Counted from the stretch's first letter, positions 18,465 through 28,137 are shown. The stretch is 64,000 bases of DNA from Cyclobacteriaceae bacterium (GCA_027533395.1 JAPZUF010000016.1:45224-109223), one strand, 5' to 3'. Translations and numbers: made by a program. Notes: generated from the sequence alone by a model not told the origin.

Positions 18465-19368
18465 AACGCTTATCGGATTTATCAAAATCAAATTCAGTTA
18501 AAAACTTCTGTGCTTCCTCTAAATTTTGAAACTCATATTGTTTCTTTCCTTTAACGGTAGAATGAATTTCCAGTTTAACCAAATCGATGTCTTTATTAAC
18601 CTTAAATTTATATTTTAAGTTCTTGTAATCGGCTTCTGTTTGTTTGTTAGACAAATTAAAAGCAGTGGCGCGTGTCATTTTGCAATAGGTACACTCGTAA
18701 TATTTTACTAACTCACCCGGTTCAGTGGCAGATGCTTGCTTAGTAATTTCTTCTTTCTGCACTTTCATGGTATAAAAACCGCAGTTGTTACATTGCAAAG
18801 CTTCCAAGTGGCCGGGGTACTTTTCTATTTTAACATCGCCTGTTTTTTCATCAATCCAAACATCATAATCAATTGAGAAAAGATTTTCTTCGGCTTGCAT
18901 ACCAGATTCTAAATGTACATCCTCTTCTTCCTCGCTGAGTAGTCGCATGGTAGCACCAGTTTTAGGATTTTTCCTAGGTGTATACCTCCATTTGAGCAAT
19001 TTTTTATGCAACACTGTTGGATAGTAATATTCAAAAATCAAATGACCTACGTAACCCACCAAAGTTCCACCGAATATGGAGATTGCTAAACGAGCAAAAA
19101 ACCATACTTCGATATCTTTCATTTTATCGCTGGCGTACAGGTTGATCATAAAACCCGCAGCAATACCAAATAAATAGGCAGTTGTTTTAAGCGTTTTGAT
19201 TTCGTTTCTGTTGATGAAATCGTATTTTATATGAAAGTCGCTGATTGCCGATACTCTGATTTGATAAATGAGATACCAAATGATACCAGCCGCTGCCATG
19301 AATATGGCACCGATAATCATTGATTGATGAAAGGCGTTGATGAAGGGACTTGCTTCTACATAATCCAT
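18454..19368 (-). CDS. Orphan membrane protein with cytoplasmic zinc-ribbon-like domain
   Basis: Family not recognised. This 304-residue protein has three likely membrane helices (about residues 14-34, 60-78 and 86-112). A soluble part follows, containing CNNCGFYTMKV and, about 35 residues later, YYECTYCKMTRA: two CxxC pairs that could form one zinc ribbon. The last 60 residues look like a small alpha/beta domain. Its 3' end overlaps the start of the Prc protease gene by 11 bases, so the two are probably translated in tandem and may act together on envelope proteins; that is inference. Confidence 0.65.
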   Translation of the reverse strand: MDYVEASPFINAFHQSMIIGAIFMAAAGIIWYLIYQIRVSAISDFHIKYDFINRNEIKTLKTTAYLFGIAAGFMINLYASDKMKDIEVWFFARLAISIFGGTLVGYVGHLIFEYYYPTVLHKKLLKWRYTPRKNPKTGATMRLLSEEEEDVHLESGMQAEENLFSIDYDVWIDEKTGDVKIEKYPGHLEALQCNNCGFYTMKVQKEEITKQASATEPGELVKYYECTYCKMTRATAFNLSNKQTEADYKNLKYKFKVNKDIDLVKLEIHSTVKGKKQYEFQNLEEAQKFLTEFDFDKSDKRYEV

Positions 19369-19656
19369 AAGCGAATGTGGGCTTTTATTTATTGTAAGTA
19401 TAAAGGCTATTAACGATAAGTCCTAACGCAATTGTATGAGTATTTCTTAACAGAAAAATGGCAATTGAAGACAATTGTCATCAATTTTTGTGAAATTTTA
19501 CACAAATTTCTTTGGCTTGAAAAAGAAATCACCTACCTTAACCAACACAAAATCAAATACTTATAAAATTTTTATCGTATCCAATACTTTTTTCTGTGCA
19601 CTTTTTCACAATAAAAATTGATTTTTTAGATAATTAATCATTACTATTGTGTATTA
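19369..19656. other. AT-rich 288-base gap between divergent genes
   Basis: No reading frame, RNA gene or strong hairpin is visible. It must hold the promoters of the divergent orphan membrane protein gene (minus) and the small orphan gene pair (plus). TACTATTG about 25 bases before the plus-strand gene differs by one base from the TAnnTTTG consensus, without a properly spaced TTTG. Confidence 0.4.
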
Positions 19657-19917
19657 ATGCACAAGATTATGAGCGATTTTGAAAAGAAAAAACTTGATAT
19701 GGAGCTAAGCAATTTCGCATTGAAGAACTTTGAACGTCCAGCGAATTGCAAAAATCTTGATCAAATCAGATTTTATGTAAAAGAATTATGCGCCAAAATT
19801 GAAGAGTTTGAAAAGCGATTTAATTACGTTCCGGCTTATGCCTATACTTTACTTTCTCAATATAATGCCTTGCAAAATAAGCTATTAAGCTCAGAGTTTA
19901 GAAATACATATTGCTAA
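19657..19917 (+). CDS. Small orphan protein (86 residues)
   Basis: Family not recognised. The protein is soluble, charged and helical (MSDFEKKKLDMELSNFALKN..., then DQIRFYVKELCAKIEEFEKRFNYVP). ATG at 19657 or the in-frame ATG at 19669 (fifth codon) are both possible. It is followed after one base by another small gene on the same strand. Codon usage resembles the neighbours, which supports it being real. Confidence 0.55.
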   Translation: MHKIMSDFEKKKLDMELSNFALKNFERPANCKNLDQIRFYVKELCAKIEEFEKRFNYVPAYAYTLLSQYNALQNKLLSSEFRNTYC

Positions 19918-19918
19918 T

Positions 19919-20149
19919 ATGCGCTATATCCCCTCTCCTATTCCTATTCACTTTTCGGTAATGTATTCTGCCACAGCGAATAAAAGTGGTCGTATGCAAT
20001 ACCATAAAGTAAAGCCTGGAGAGAGTAAGCTGCGCATTAGTCGAAATGAATTCATCAGGGCGTACAATTCTGCACAAATCGTATCTATCAGACCTATACA
20101 AGTGCCCGGAAACGAAACCGATTTTCAGCTTGAATTTTACATTATTTAG
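19919..20149 (+). CDS. Small orphan protein (76 residues)
   Basis: Family not recognised. The sequence begins MRYIPSPIPIHFSVMYSATANKSGRMQYHKVKPGESKLRISRNEF. It is basic with no signal peptide. The ATG lies one base after the stop of the preceding small gene, so they are likely co-translated. Its last 8 bases overlap the 3' end of the convergent MazG-like gene. Confidence 0.5.
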   Translation: MRYIPSPIPIHFSVMYSATANKSGRMQYHKVKPGESKLRISRNEFIRAYNSAQIVSIRPIQVPGNETDFQLEFYII

Positions 20150-20633
20150 AATTTCCTAAAACAATTCCCTGCAAATCTGCTGGTGAATAGTTAATCGATT
20201 TAATTGTTTTGTTATCTGCTTCTCGGTAGACCAACCAATAAGAACCTGATTTTTTGTAATAACAAACCGTTCCATCTTTCTTCTTATAATGATCAACAGT
20301 TTGTTGGGCTTCTTCTTCGTTGTGGCAAACCTTGCTCATATTAGACCGTTGCACTTCCTCAAACAAAGCTTTGAATTTTTCTGCCAACCCAAACTCTAGA
20401 ATAGCTCCACTTAAAACATATTGTAAATCGCAAAGTGCGTCTGCCACTTCAACTATGTCTTTATTAGCAATGGCTACCTCTAACTCTTTTAATTCTTCGG
20501 CAAGCAAAGCAACTCTTAACTTACATCGATCTTCTGTTGGTATGGTAGGATTATCTATGATCGGATGTTGAAAAGTGCGATGAAAATCAGCAACCTGGTT
20601 TAGGGCATCAGGACTGGTAAATTGCTTAGCCAT
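20142..20633 (-). CDS. MazG-like nucleoside triphosphate pyrophosphohydrolase
   Basis: A 163-residue all-alpha NTP pyrophosphatase-like protein. The metal-binding pattern is visible in RVALLAEELKELEVAI and, one helix later, EVADALCDLQYVLSG (an ExxE helix followed by a DxxxD-type helix). These enzymes hydrolyse non-canonical or surplus NTPs to NMP and pyrophosphate. The ATG at 20633 (MAKQFTSPDALNQVADFHRTF) is preferred over the one at 20675, which would add a basic stretch not typical of the family. The C-terminal 45 residues are an extra segment of unknown role. Confidence 0.8.
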   Translation of the reverse strand: MAKQFTSPDALNQVADFHRTFQHPIIDNPTIPTEDRCKLRVALLAEELKELEVAIANKDIVEVADALCDLQYVLSGAILEFGLAEKFKALFEEVQRSNMSKVCHNEEEAQQTVDHYKKKDGTVCYYKKSGSYWLVYREADNKTIKSINYSPADLQGIVLGNSK

Positions 20634-20699
20634 ATTTAATCTTTTAGTTTTTTTGCAATGGTAATGCTTTTTCAAACAATCGCATTACATTTACAACAA

Positions 20700-21017
20700 A
20701 TGATAAACCTTTTTCGAAACAACCATCTGCTTCGGGGTATGGTTTTATGCCTATACCTTTTGGTTTATATATCTTTTCATATTGAAGTAAGTTTTAGAAA
20801 TCAAGAAAATCAAATTCTATCATTCAATATTCCTTGTGAACAAAGTACTGATTGTGAGGAAGAAAGCGAATTTTCTGTTTTTGAAGATGATGGTTTACAT
20901 CAAGTTATAAATACTTTAACTACTCCTAATTGTCTCAGTTTTTATCATTCTAAGATAAAACACAACTGCAAACCAACTCGTGGTTTTTGTTATTGCTGGT
21001 CGCCACCTCCTTGGTGA
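20700..21017 (+). CDS. Small Cys-rich single-pass membrane or secreted protein
   Basis: Family not recognised. About 105 residues from the ATG at 20700; the frame is open from an ATG at 20658, but that would start within the promoter region of the divergent gene. One hydrophobic segment near the N-terminus (GMVLCLYLLVYISFHIEV) acts as an anchor or uncleaved signal. The rest is acidic with six cysteines and ends CKPTRGFCYCWSPPPW. It lies 71 bases before the SulP transporter gene on the same strand. Confidence 0.5.
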   Translation: MINLFRNNHLLRGMVLCLYLLVYISFHIEVSFRNQENQILSFNIPCEQSTDCEEESEFSVFEDDGLHQVINTLTTPNCLSFYHSKIKHNCKPTRGFCYCWSPPPW

Positions 21018-21088
21018 TAATGCTCGTTATCTAAAACATTTCATTTTTATTGATTTAAGGTAATTTAATTTTTGCCTTTTAATGCTTT

Positions 21089-22648
21089 ATGAAAAATATA
21101 TCACATCCATTAAAAAATTTTAAGTACGATTTACCTGCCGGATTAGTTTTATCGCTGGTTGCCTTGCCATTATGTTTGGGAATTGCTTTGGCCAGTGGTG
21201 CTCCGCTTATCTCAGGATTAATTGCCGGAATAGTAGGCGGAATTGTAGTTGGCATTTTAAGCGGTTCATCATTAAGCGTGAGTGGACCAGCTGCAGGTTT
21301 AACTACTATTGTGCTTACTTCTATTGATTCCTTACAATCCTTCGAAGCTTTTTTATTTGCTTTGACTTTAGCCGGCCTTCTTCAAATTCTACTGGGCTTT
21401 CTAAAAGCAGGAACACTCGGTAATTACTTTCCTGCCTCTGTAATAAAAGGAATGCTGGCAGCTATCGGTCTTATCTTAATATTAAAACAAATCCCACATG
21501 CTTTAGGATACGATCGAGATTATGAAGGAGATGAAAGTTTTTTTCAACCGGATGGAGAGAATACATTCACTGAAATTTTAAATTCATTAGAATACATTTC
21601 TCCGGGAGCTTTACTTATTTGCATTATCTGTATTGGTATTTTACTTTTATGGGAAAGCAAATGGATTAAAAACAATACCTTTCTAAACTATATACCCGGT
21701 CCGTTATTGGCAGTATTAATCGGTGTTTTAGTGAATACTGCTTTTACACAACTTTTTCCTTCACTTGTTGTTCAAGCCGAGCATTTAGTCAACATTCCTA
21801 AATTCGAAAATTGGTTTGCTTTTACAAATCAGATGCAATCTCCTGACTTTTCAGTCTGGAATAACCCTCAAATATATATTGTAGCAGCCACTTTAGCCAT
21901 TGTAGCAAGCTTAGAAACTTTACTTAGCATTGAAGCTGCCGATAAATTAGATCCTTATCTTCGCATTACACCGCTTAATAAAGAATTAAAAGCACAAGGT
22001 GTTGGCAACTTGGTTGCTGGCCTATTGGGAGGTTTACCTATAACGGCAGTTGTTGTACGCACAACAGCAAATATTACAGCTGGTGCTCGCACCAAAACTT
22101 CTACAATCACCCACGGATTACTTTTATTAATTTCTGTTTTATTGATTCCTGATTTATTAAATACTATTCCACTTTCTGCTTTAGCAGCCATTCTTTTGTT
22201 AGTTGGATACAAACTTTGTAAACCCGAACTATTTATACAATTGTATAAGAAAGGATATTCTCAATTCATTCCTTTTGTAGTTACTATTTTAGCTATTCTT
22301 TTCACAGATTTACTTATCGGTATTGGTATTGGATTAGTGGTAGGATTATACTTTGTGATGAAAACAAACTTTCATCATTCTGTATCTATCATTCACGATA
22401 AAAATCAATACCTGATACGCTTTAACAGAGATGTTTCTTTTTTAAACAAAAGTGTTTTAAGAAAAACACTTGAAGAAATTCCTGAAGGAGCCAGCTTAAT
22501 CATTGATGGCGGACACAGCCAATTTATAGACCAAGATATAATTGAAACACTCGAAAATTTTATTGCCAGCGCTCCTACCAAAAATATTGACGTGGAAGTA
22601 AAGAAAACTTATTCAGCACCTAATTTATTTTTTAGAAAAAACGATTGA
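21089..22648 (+). CDS. SulP-family inorganic anion transporter
   Basis: A 519-residue inner-membrane transporter with the SulP signature near the N-terminus (DLPAGLVLSLVALPLCLGIALASGAPLISGL) and SGPAAGLTTIV. About 12-14 membrane helices extend to residue 430. A C-terminal domain of about 80 residues (RFNRDVSFLNKSVLRKTLEEIPEGASLIIDGG) looks like a short STAS regulatory domain. SulP proteins carry sulfate, bicarbonate or other anions. The carbonic anhydrase gene starts 6 bases downstream, so bicarbonate is the likeliest substrate here; that is inference from context. Confidence 0.9.
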   Translation: MKNISHPLKNFKYDLPAGLVLSLVALPLCLGIALASGAPLISGLIAGIVGGIVVGILSGSSLSVSGPAAGLTTIVLTSIDSLQSFEAFLFALTLAGLLQILLGFLKAGTLGNYFPASVIKGMLAAIGLILILKQIPHALGYDRDYEGDESFFQPDGENTFTEILNSLEYISPGALLICIICIGILLLWESKWIKNNTFLNYIPGPLLAVLIGVLVNTAFTQLFPSLVVQAEHLVNIPKFENWFAFTNQMQSPDFSVWNNPQIYIVAATLAIVASLETLLSIEAADKLDPYLRITPLNKELKAQGVGNLVAGLLGGLPITAVVVRTTANITAGARTKTSTITHGLLLLISVLLIPDLLNTIPLSALAAILLLVGYKLCKPELFIQLYKKGYSQFIPFVVTILAILFTDLLIGIGIGLVVGLYFVMKTNFHHSVSIIHDKNQYLIRFNRDVSFLNKSVLRKTLEEIPEGASLIIDGGHSQFIDQDIIETLENFIASAPTKNIDVEVKKTYSAPNLFFRKND

Positions 22649-22654
22649 AAAGAT

Positions 22655-23284
22655 ATGAAGACATTTGAAAAACTGTTATTACAAAATAAAGCCTGGGCTG
22701 CAGAAAATACAGCTAACGATCCTAATTATTTTAAGCGAAGTGCGCATGTTCAAACACCTGAATTTTTGTGGATTGGATGTTCCGATAGTCGTGTGCCAGC
22801 CAATGATGTTACCGGAACTGAGCCAGGTGAAATTTTTGTTCACCGAAACATAGCCAATTTAGTTGTGCATACTGATTTAAACTTGTTGAGTGTTTTGCAG
22901 TACGCAGTACAAGTTTTAAAAGTAAAACACATTATTGTATGTGGACATTACGGCTGTGGCGGAATTAAAGCTGCCATGACAAGCAAAGAATTAGGTTTAA
23001 TCAATAAATGGTTGCGTAACATAAAAGATGTATATCGATTCCACCGTGAAGAGTTAGATGCTATCGAAGATTTAGATAAAAGAACTGATCGCTTAGTAGA
23101 ACTTAATGTTATTGATCAAGTTATGAATTTGGCTAAGACATCCATCGTACAACACGCTTGGGTAGAAGAAAACAGACCAACCCTACATGGTTGGGTGTAT
23201 GAAATGCACACTGGCCTATTAAACCCCGTTTCTATGATGCAACCTGGAGATCATATTGATCCTTTATACCGCTATGAAATCTAA
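22655..23284 (+). CDS. Beta-class carbonic anhydrase
   Basis: A 209-residue enzyme that interconverts CO2 and bicarbonate. The zinc ligands are Cys42 (in CSDSR, residues 42-46), His98 and Cys101 (CGHYGCGG). Asp44 and Arg46 form the usual catalytic dyad. The length and the [10 protein letters not shown] segment are typical of the beta class. It overlaps no neighbour and lies 6 bases after the SulP gene, forming a bicarbonate-uptake and hydration pair. No terminator is seen before tyrS. Confidence 0.97.
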   Translation: MKTFEKLLLQNKAWAAENTANDPNYFKRSAHVQTPEFLWIGCSDSRVPANDVTGTEPGEIFVHRNIANLVVHTDLNLLSVLQYAVQVLKVKHIIVCGHYGCGGIKAAMTSKELGLINKWLRNIKDVYRFHREELDAIEDLDKRTDRLVELNVIDQVMNLAKTSIVQHAWVEENRPTLHGWVYEMHTGLLNPVSMMQPGDHIDPLYRYEI

Positions 23285-23291
23285 TTCCTTC

Positions 23292-23299
23292 TATATTTG
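23292..23299 (+). promoter_or_regulatory. Possible -7 element of tyrS
   Basis: TATATTTG matches TAnnTTTG and lies 39 bases before the tyrS ATG. A TTTG at the expected upstream distance is missing, so this is half a consensus promoter. Confidence 0.4.
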
Positions 23300-23338
23300 C
23301 ATTCCTTAAAACTGATTAAACGAATTAAGTGAATTGTA

Positions 23339-24628
23339 ATGGCATACTCAGATTTTATTCATGAATTAAAGTGGCGTGGATTGTTGCATGATATCATGCC
23401 CGGAACGGAAGAACAACTAAGTACAGAAAAAACTACAGGATACATTGGTTTTGATCCAACTGCCGATTCGTTACACATCGGCCATTTGGCGCAAATCATG
23501 ACTTTATTAAACTTTCAAAAAGCCGGGCACAAACCGGTGGCTTTAGTGGGTGGAGCCACAGGAATGGTGGGCGATCCTTCCGGTAAATCTGCTGAAAGAA
23601 ATCTTTTATCAGAAGAAGTATTGAACCATAACATTGTGTGTGTAAAAAAACAACTAGAGAAATTTTTAGAATTCGGAAAAGGTGAAAATGCAGCGGAGTT
23701 AGTGAACAATTATGATTGGTTCAAAGATTTCGGATTCTTGCAATTTATACGTGATGTGGGCAAACACATCACGGTTAACTATATGATGAGTAAAGATTCC
23801 GTTCAAAAAAGATTAGAAACCGGACTTTCATTTACAGAATTTACTTATCAGTTGGTACAAGGTTATGACTTCTATTACCTGTACCAAAACAAAGGATGCA
23901 AAATACAAATGGGTGGCTCAGACCAATGGGGAAATATTGTTACTGGAACTGAACTCATTAGAAGAAAAGCAGAAGGCGAAGCTTTTGCACTTACAACCAA
24001 ATTGATTACCAAAGCAGATGGAACAAAGTTTGGTAAAACTGAAGGTGGCAATGTTTGGCTAGATCCTGCTAAAACATCTCCTTACAAATTTTACCAATAT
24101 TGGTTAAATGTATCAGATGAAGATGCTACCAATTTTATTCGCATTTTTACTCAATTAGACCAAGCATCCATTCAAAATCTCGAGGCAGAACATCAGCAAG
24201 CACCGCACCTCAGAATTTTACAAAAGGCATTAGCCAAGGATATAACTTGTCGCGTGCATTCTGTTAACGATTACGAGTTAGTGATTAAAGCTACAGAGAT
24301 TTTATTTGGTAATGATACAAGCGCTGAATTAGCCTCGTTAGATAAACAAACTTTTGAAAGCATCATGGAAGGTGTACCTCAAGTGAAGGTGAGTAAAAAC
24401 ACTTTGGAACAAGCTAATAATTATGTTGATTTGTTAAGTGAATTTACTGCCATGCAAATTTTTCCTTCTAAAGGAGAAGCCAGAAAAATGATTCAGGCTG
24501 GAGGTGTTTCTATTAACAAAATGAAAGTTACTGAGGCTGCCTCAAAACCTGAGTTAAAATATTTAAGTAATCAATATTTACTGGTGCAAAAAGGCAAGAA
24601 GAATTATTTCTTGATAATAGCAGAGTAA
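23339..24628 (+). CDS. tyrS: Tyrosyl-tRNA synthetase
   Basis: A 429-residue class I aminoacyl-tRNA synthetase that charges tRNA-Tyr. It contains HIGH at residues 46-49, the tyrosine-site segments YDFYYLYQ and [11 protein letters not shown], and the KMSKS-equivalent KFGKT at about residue 227. A C-terminal S4 RNA-binding domain (about 360-425, [23 protein letters not shown]) is present. Length and domains are normal for the TyrS subgroup. Its stop codon abuts the stop of the convergent helicase gene with no spacer. Confidence 0.98.
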   Translation: MAYSDFIHELKWRGLLHDIMPGTEEQLSTEKTTGYIGFDPTADSLHIGHLAQIMTLLNFQKAGHKPVALVGGATGMVGDPSGKSAERNLLSEEVLNHNIVCVKKQLEKFLEFGKGENAAELVNNYDWFKDFGFLQFIRDVGKHITVNYMMSKDSVQKRLETGLSFTEFTYQLVQGYDFYYLYQNKGCKIQMGGSDQWGNIVTGTELIRRKAEGEAFALTTKLITKADGTKFGKTEGGNVWLDPAKTSPYKFYQYWLNVSDEDATNFIRIFTQLDQASIQNLEAEHQQAPHLRILQKALAKDITCRVHSVNDYELVIKATEILFGNDTSAELASLDKQTFESIMEGVPQVKVSKNTLEQANNYVDLLSEFTAMQIFPSKGEARKMIQAGGVSINKMKVTEAASKPELKYLSNQYLLVQKGKKNYFLIIAE

Positions 24629-27073
24629 TTATTTCTGATATTGTTGGATCATTTTTTTTACCCTTGCCTCAAGAGTTTCTGTGGTAAGTTTTTCGCGTAA
24701 GCGATCAACCATAATGGGAAAGGCAAATGGTGTGGGTTTGTCTGGTTGTTTTAAAACAATTTTTTGATTGGCAATTCTTTGTAAGGCTTGTCGTAAACGA
24801 GTTTCTTCCAATTGAAATTCCATCACTTCGTTAAAGGCTTGTCTGAGCAAAAGATTGTCTGATTCGTAATCATGAAACACATTGAAAAACAATTGCGTTG
24901 ACGATTGCAAGTGCCTTTCCTTAACTGCTTGCCCCGGAAATCCTTTGAAAATCAATCCAGAAATAGCTGCGATGTCTCTGAATTTTCTTTTCGCCATTTC
25001 AGTTGCATTGATGCTGGCTTGAATATCGAGTAATAAGTTTTCTTCACCTAAAAAGTTTTCTTCTAAAGCTTCTTCAATTGGTATGGGTTCATCGCAAAGT
25101 AATTCTACTCCATAATCAGACATACCAATGGAAAAACTCAACTGCTTAATTTGTCCGATTCGATAGGCAATCAATGCGCCTAAACCTTCGTGAACAAATC
25201 TTCCTTCGAATGGATAAATGATAAGATGATAACCTTCATTGGTTTGAAAGTATTCAATCAACAATTCATCTTCGCCCGGTAAATGCGATCTTTCCTTTTG
25301 TAGATTGAATAAAGGCATCAAAAATAAAAGTTCTTTGTCTCTTAATTTTCCATCTTTTACTTGTTGAATTTTTTTACGAATCATGGTCGACATTTGGGAA
25401 GACAAAGGCATTCTTCCTCCTTGCCAGGAAGGAACCAAACCTGTTTTTTTATTTGAGTTTTTCACGTGGGCTTCCATTCCTTGGAAGCGAATGAGTTCGA
25501 GGTTACGGCCTGCAAACCAAAAAACATCTCCTGGTTTAAGTTTAGAAATAAAATATTCCTCAATGCTTCCTAATAATTTACCTGATTGATACTTGATTAG
25601 AATTGAAGTATCACCCACAATGGTTCCGATGTTCAGTCTATGCCGAAGAGCTACTCTCCTATTCTCAACTTTATAAATACCGTTCTCTACAATTACTTTT
25701 CTATATTCATCATAAACTTGCAAGGCATCACCACCATTCACAATAAAATTCAACATCCACAACCATTCTTCTCTCGATAAACTTGAAAAAGAAAAAGTAG
25801 ATTGTACTTCATTCCAAATAACATCTTCTTTAAAACCCTCGCCAACAGCTAGGGTTACGAGATATTGCACCAGCACATCGAACGATCGAATGTAGGGAAT
25901 GCGGTCTTCAATCAATTGGTTTTCTACTGCTTCTCTAATGGCTGCTGACTCCACTAACTCCAAAGAATGAGTAGGAACGAAATGAATTTTACTGGTTGCA
26001 CCGGGTTGATGACCACTTCTTCCTGCACGTTGTAAAAATCGCGCCACGCCTTTAGGACTTCCAACTTGAATAACAGTTTCAACAGGTCTGAAATCTACTC
26101 CTAAATCTAAACTCGATGTACATACCACCGCTTTCAATTTACCTTCGTGCAATTGTTCTTCTACCCAAGTTCTTAACTCTTGACTGATGGAACCGTGATG
26201 CATAGCCACAACACCAGATAACTCTGGTGCAAATGCAATTAACTTCTGATACCAAATCTCTGCAAATGATCGAGTATTGGTAAAGAGCAAAGTAGATTTA
26301 CTTTGATTAATCAAGGCAACTACTTTTTCGAGTAAGTGAATGCCTAAATGACCAGCCCAAGGCAAACTATCTACTTCATCAGGAAAAACAGATTCAATTT
26401 CAATTTCCTTCTGCATGTTGGCTTTAACAACAACAGCGTCTTTGGCACGATCTGCTAATAATACTTCTACAGCTTGGTCCATGTTTCCAATCGTAGCAGA
26501 AATGCCCCATATTTTTAAAACAGAAGAAATCGATTTCATTCTGCTAAGAGCCAGTTCAACTTGTACACCGCGCTTTGAACCCAACAACTCGTGCCATTCA
26601 TCAATGACAATGGCTTGCAAATCGGACAAATAATCACTGCAATTTTTTTGTGCTAGTATTAAATGCAAACTTTCTGGTGTGGTGATGAGAACAGCTGGTG
26701 GTTTCGATTTTTGCTTTTCTCTTTCCTTCGAACTTGTGTCACCACTTCGGATGGCAATTTCCCAATCAAGTTGAATAGCCTGCGCTAACCGACTAGCGGC
26801 TAAATAAATTTCTTTAGCTAAAGCTCGAATGGGCGTAATCCAAATGAGCTGTACTTTTTTAGGATGAGGGTTACGAACCAATCCTTCGCAAAAAACTGGT
26901 ACTAGCAAACTATAAGTTTTTCCACTTCCGGTAGGTGCATTCACTACTCCACTTCGCCCTTGCCAATAACTTTGCCACGTTTCTTGCTGAAAAGGAAACA
27001 CGTGCCAGCCTTGCGATGCAAACCAATTCTCCGCAGGTTTTGATAAATTTTGGAAATTATTATTCTTTTGCAC
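24629..27073 (-). CDS. Lhr-like superfamily 2 helicase (ligase-associated DExH type)
   Basis: An 814-residue helicase with Walker A APTGSGKT (about residue 40), motif II DEWHEL, motif III SATIGN, motif IV region LLFTNTRSFAE and motif VI QRAGRSGHQPG. Lhr-type winged-helix and C-terminal beta-rich domains follow. Length and sequence fit the Bacteroidota group called ligase-associated DNA DExH-box helicase, thought to act in DNA repair. No ATP-dependent ligase or exonuclease gene is next to it here. The start codon is GTG at 27073; no ATG is suitably placed. Confidence 0.9.
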   Translation of the reverse strand: MQKNNNFQNLSKPAENWFASQGWHVFPFQQETWQSYWQGRSGVVNAPTGSGKTYSLLVPVFCEGLVRNPHPKKVQLIWITPIRALAKEIYLAASRLAQAIQLDWEIAIRSGDTSSKEREKQKSKPPAVLITTPESLHLILAQKNCSDYLSDLQAIVIDEWHELLGSKRGVQVELALSRMKSISSVLKIWGISATIGNMDQAVEVLLADRAKDAVVVKANMQKEIEIESVFPDEVDSLPWAGHLGIHLLEKVVALINQSKSTLLFTNTRSFAEIWYQKLIAFAPELSGVVAMHHGSISQELRTWVEEQLHEGKLKAVVCTSSLDLGVDFRPVETVIQVGSPKGVARFLQRAGRSGHQPGATSKIHFVPTHSLELVESAAIREAVENQLIEDRIPYIRSFDVLVQYLVTLAVGEGFKEDVIWNEVQSTFSFSSLSREEWLWMLNFIVNGGDALQVYDEYRKVIVENGIYKVENRRVALRHRLNIGTIVGDTSILIKYQSGKLLGSIEEYFISKLKPGDVFWFAGRNLELIRFQGMEAHVKNSNKKTGLVPSWQGGRMPLSSQMSTMIRKKIQQVKDGKLRDKELLFLMPLFNLQKERSHLPGEDELLIEYFQTNEGYHLIIYPFEGRFVHEGLGALIAYRIGQIKQLSFSIGMSDYGVELLCDEPIPIEEALEENFLGEENLLLDIQASINATEMAKRKFRDIAAISGLIFKGFPGQAVKERHLQSSTQLFFNVFHDYESDNLLLRQAFNEVMEFQLEETRLRQALQRIANQKIVLKQPDKPTPFAFPIMVDRLREKLTTETLEARVKKMIQQYQK

Positions 27074-27086
27074 CTTTAGATTTAAA

Positions 27087-27094
27087 CAAAACTA
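27087..27094 (-). promoter_or_regulatory. Possible -7 element of the helicase gene
   Basis: TAGTTTTG on the minus strand matches TAnnTTTG and lies 13 bases before the GTG start. No TTTG was found 19-20 bases further upstream. Confidence 0.35.
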
Positions 27095-27157
27095 TAAAAT
27101 CAATGTTACATCATTATCGGTATCGTGTGTCCGGTAATTATTAGAAGCAAGGAGATT

Positions 27158-28027
27158 ATGGGAAAGTATTCTATTAAAGAATTGGAACAATTGTCTGGTA
27201 TCAAAGCGCACACCATTCGTATTTGGGAAAAACGCTATACCATCATAGAGCCACAGCGTACACAAACTAACATCAGGTATTATTCTGATGCAGATTTGCG
27301 AAGGATCATAAGCATTTCTCTTTTGAACAACCATGGTGTTAAAATTTCGAAGATAGCTGATTTATCAGAAGAAGAATTGAACAAAATGGTATTGGAGCTT
27401 AGCGAACAACGAAGTGATACTGCCATCCATATCGATCAATTGGTTATAGCCATGATAGATATGGAAGAAGAACAATTTGAAAAAATACTTTCGAATCTCA
27501 TTCTACGATACGGTTTTGAAAAAACCATCACTGAAATCATTTATCCATTCTTAGAAAAGATTGGCGTCCTTTGGCAAACCCAAAACATCTCTCCTGCCCA
27601 GGAACACTTTATATCAAACCTGATTCGCCAGAAAATAATTGTAGCAATTGATGGTTTACCCATTCCACCCAAAGAGGCTCAAAGAATTGTGTTGTTTTTG
27701 CGTGAAAATGAAATGCACGAACTCGGATTACTATTCTACCATTATGTATGCAGAAGAGCAGGATACAGAACTTACTACTTAGGACAGAATGTTCCTTTCG
27801 AAGATTTGGTTAAGGTAGTAGGAACTCACAAACCCAATATTCTTCTTACCTCAATTACTTCCAATACCAATTCGATGTCGGCAGAAACCTATTTAAAGAA
27901 AATGTCAAATGCATTTCCTGACCTCAGAATTTTGGCATCTGGCTATCAAGTTTCAGAATTAGGCGAATTGGGTCTCCAAAATGTCACATTATTTAAAAAT
28001 TCTTTACTGTTAAAGGATTTGATTTGA
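27158..28027 (+). CDS. MerR-family regulator with B12-binding (CarH-like) domain
   Basis: This 289-residue protein has a MerR winged helix-turn-helix at residues 1-70 (YSIKELEQLSGIKAHTIRIWEKRY). A four-helix cap follows with Trp139-x9-Glu149-His150, the W-x9-EH pattern that contacts adenosylcobalamin in CarH/LitR photoreceptors. A Rossmann-like cobalamin domain carries E185-M-H187-E-L-G190, a variant of DxHxxG with the axial His kept. CarH-type proteins repress carotenoid genes in the dark and release DNA when light breaks the B12 bond. ATG at 27158 has AAGGAG 3 bases upstream, unusual for this phylum. It precedes a sigma factor and carotenoid genes, fitting light control. Confidence 0.88.
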   Translation: MGKYSIKELEQLSGIKAHTIRIWEKRYTIIEPQRTQTNIRYYSDADLRRIISISLLNNHGVKISKIADLSEEELNKMVLELSEQRSDTAIHIDQLVIAMIDMEEEQFEKILSNLILRYGFEKTITEIIYPFLEKIGVLWQTQNISPAQEHFISNLIRQKIIVAIDGLPIPPKEAQRIVLFLRENEMHELGLLFYHYVCRRAGYRTYYLGQNVPFEDLVKVVGTHKPNILLTSITSNTNSMSAETYLKKMSNAFPDLRILASGYQVSELGELGLQNVTLFKNSLLLKDLI

Positions 28028-28137
28028 TGTTTAAACATAAATCTTTGACTGTTAATCAATTAGTCTACTCATTAAGTATTTTGTTTATTCTTTCTAATAA
28101 TATTTTAAACATTTTTTGACCTGTTAACGATTGTTTT

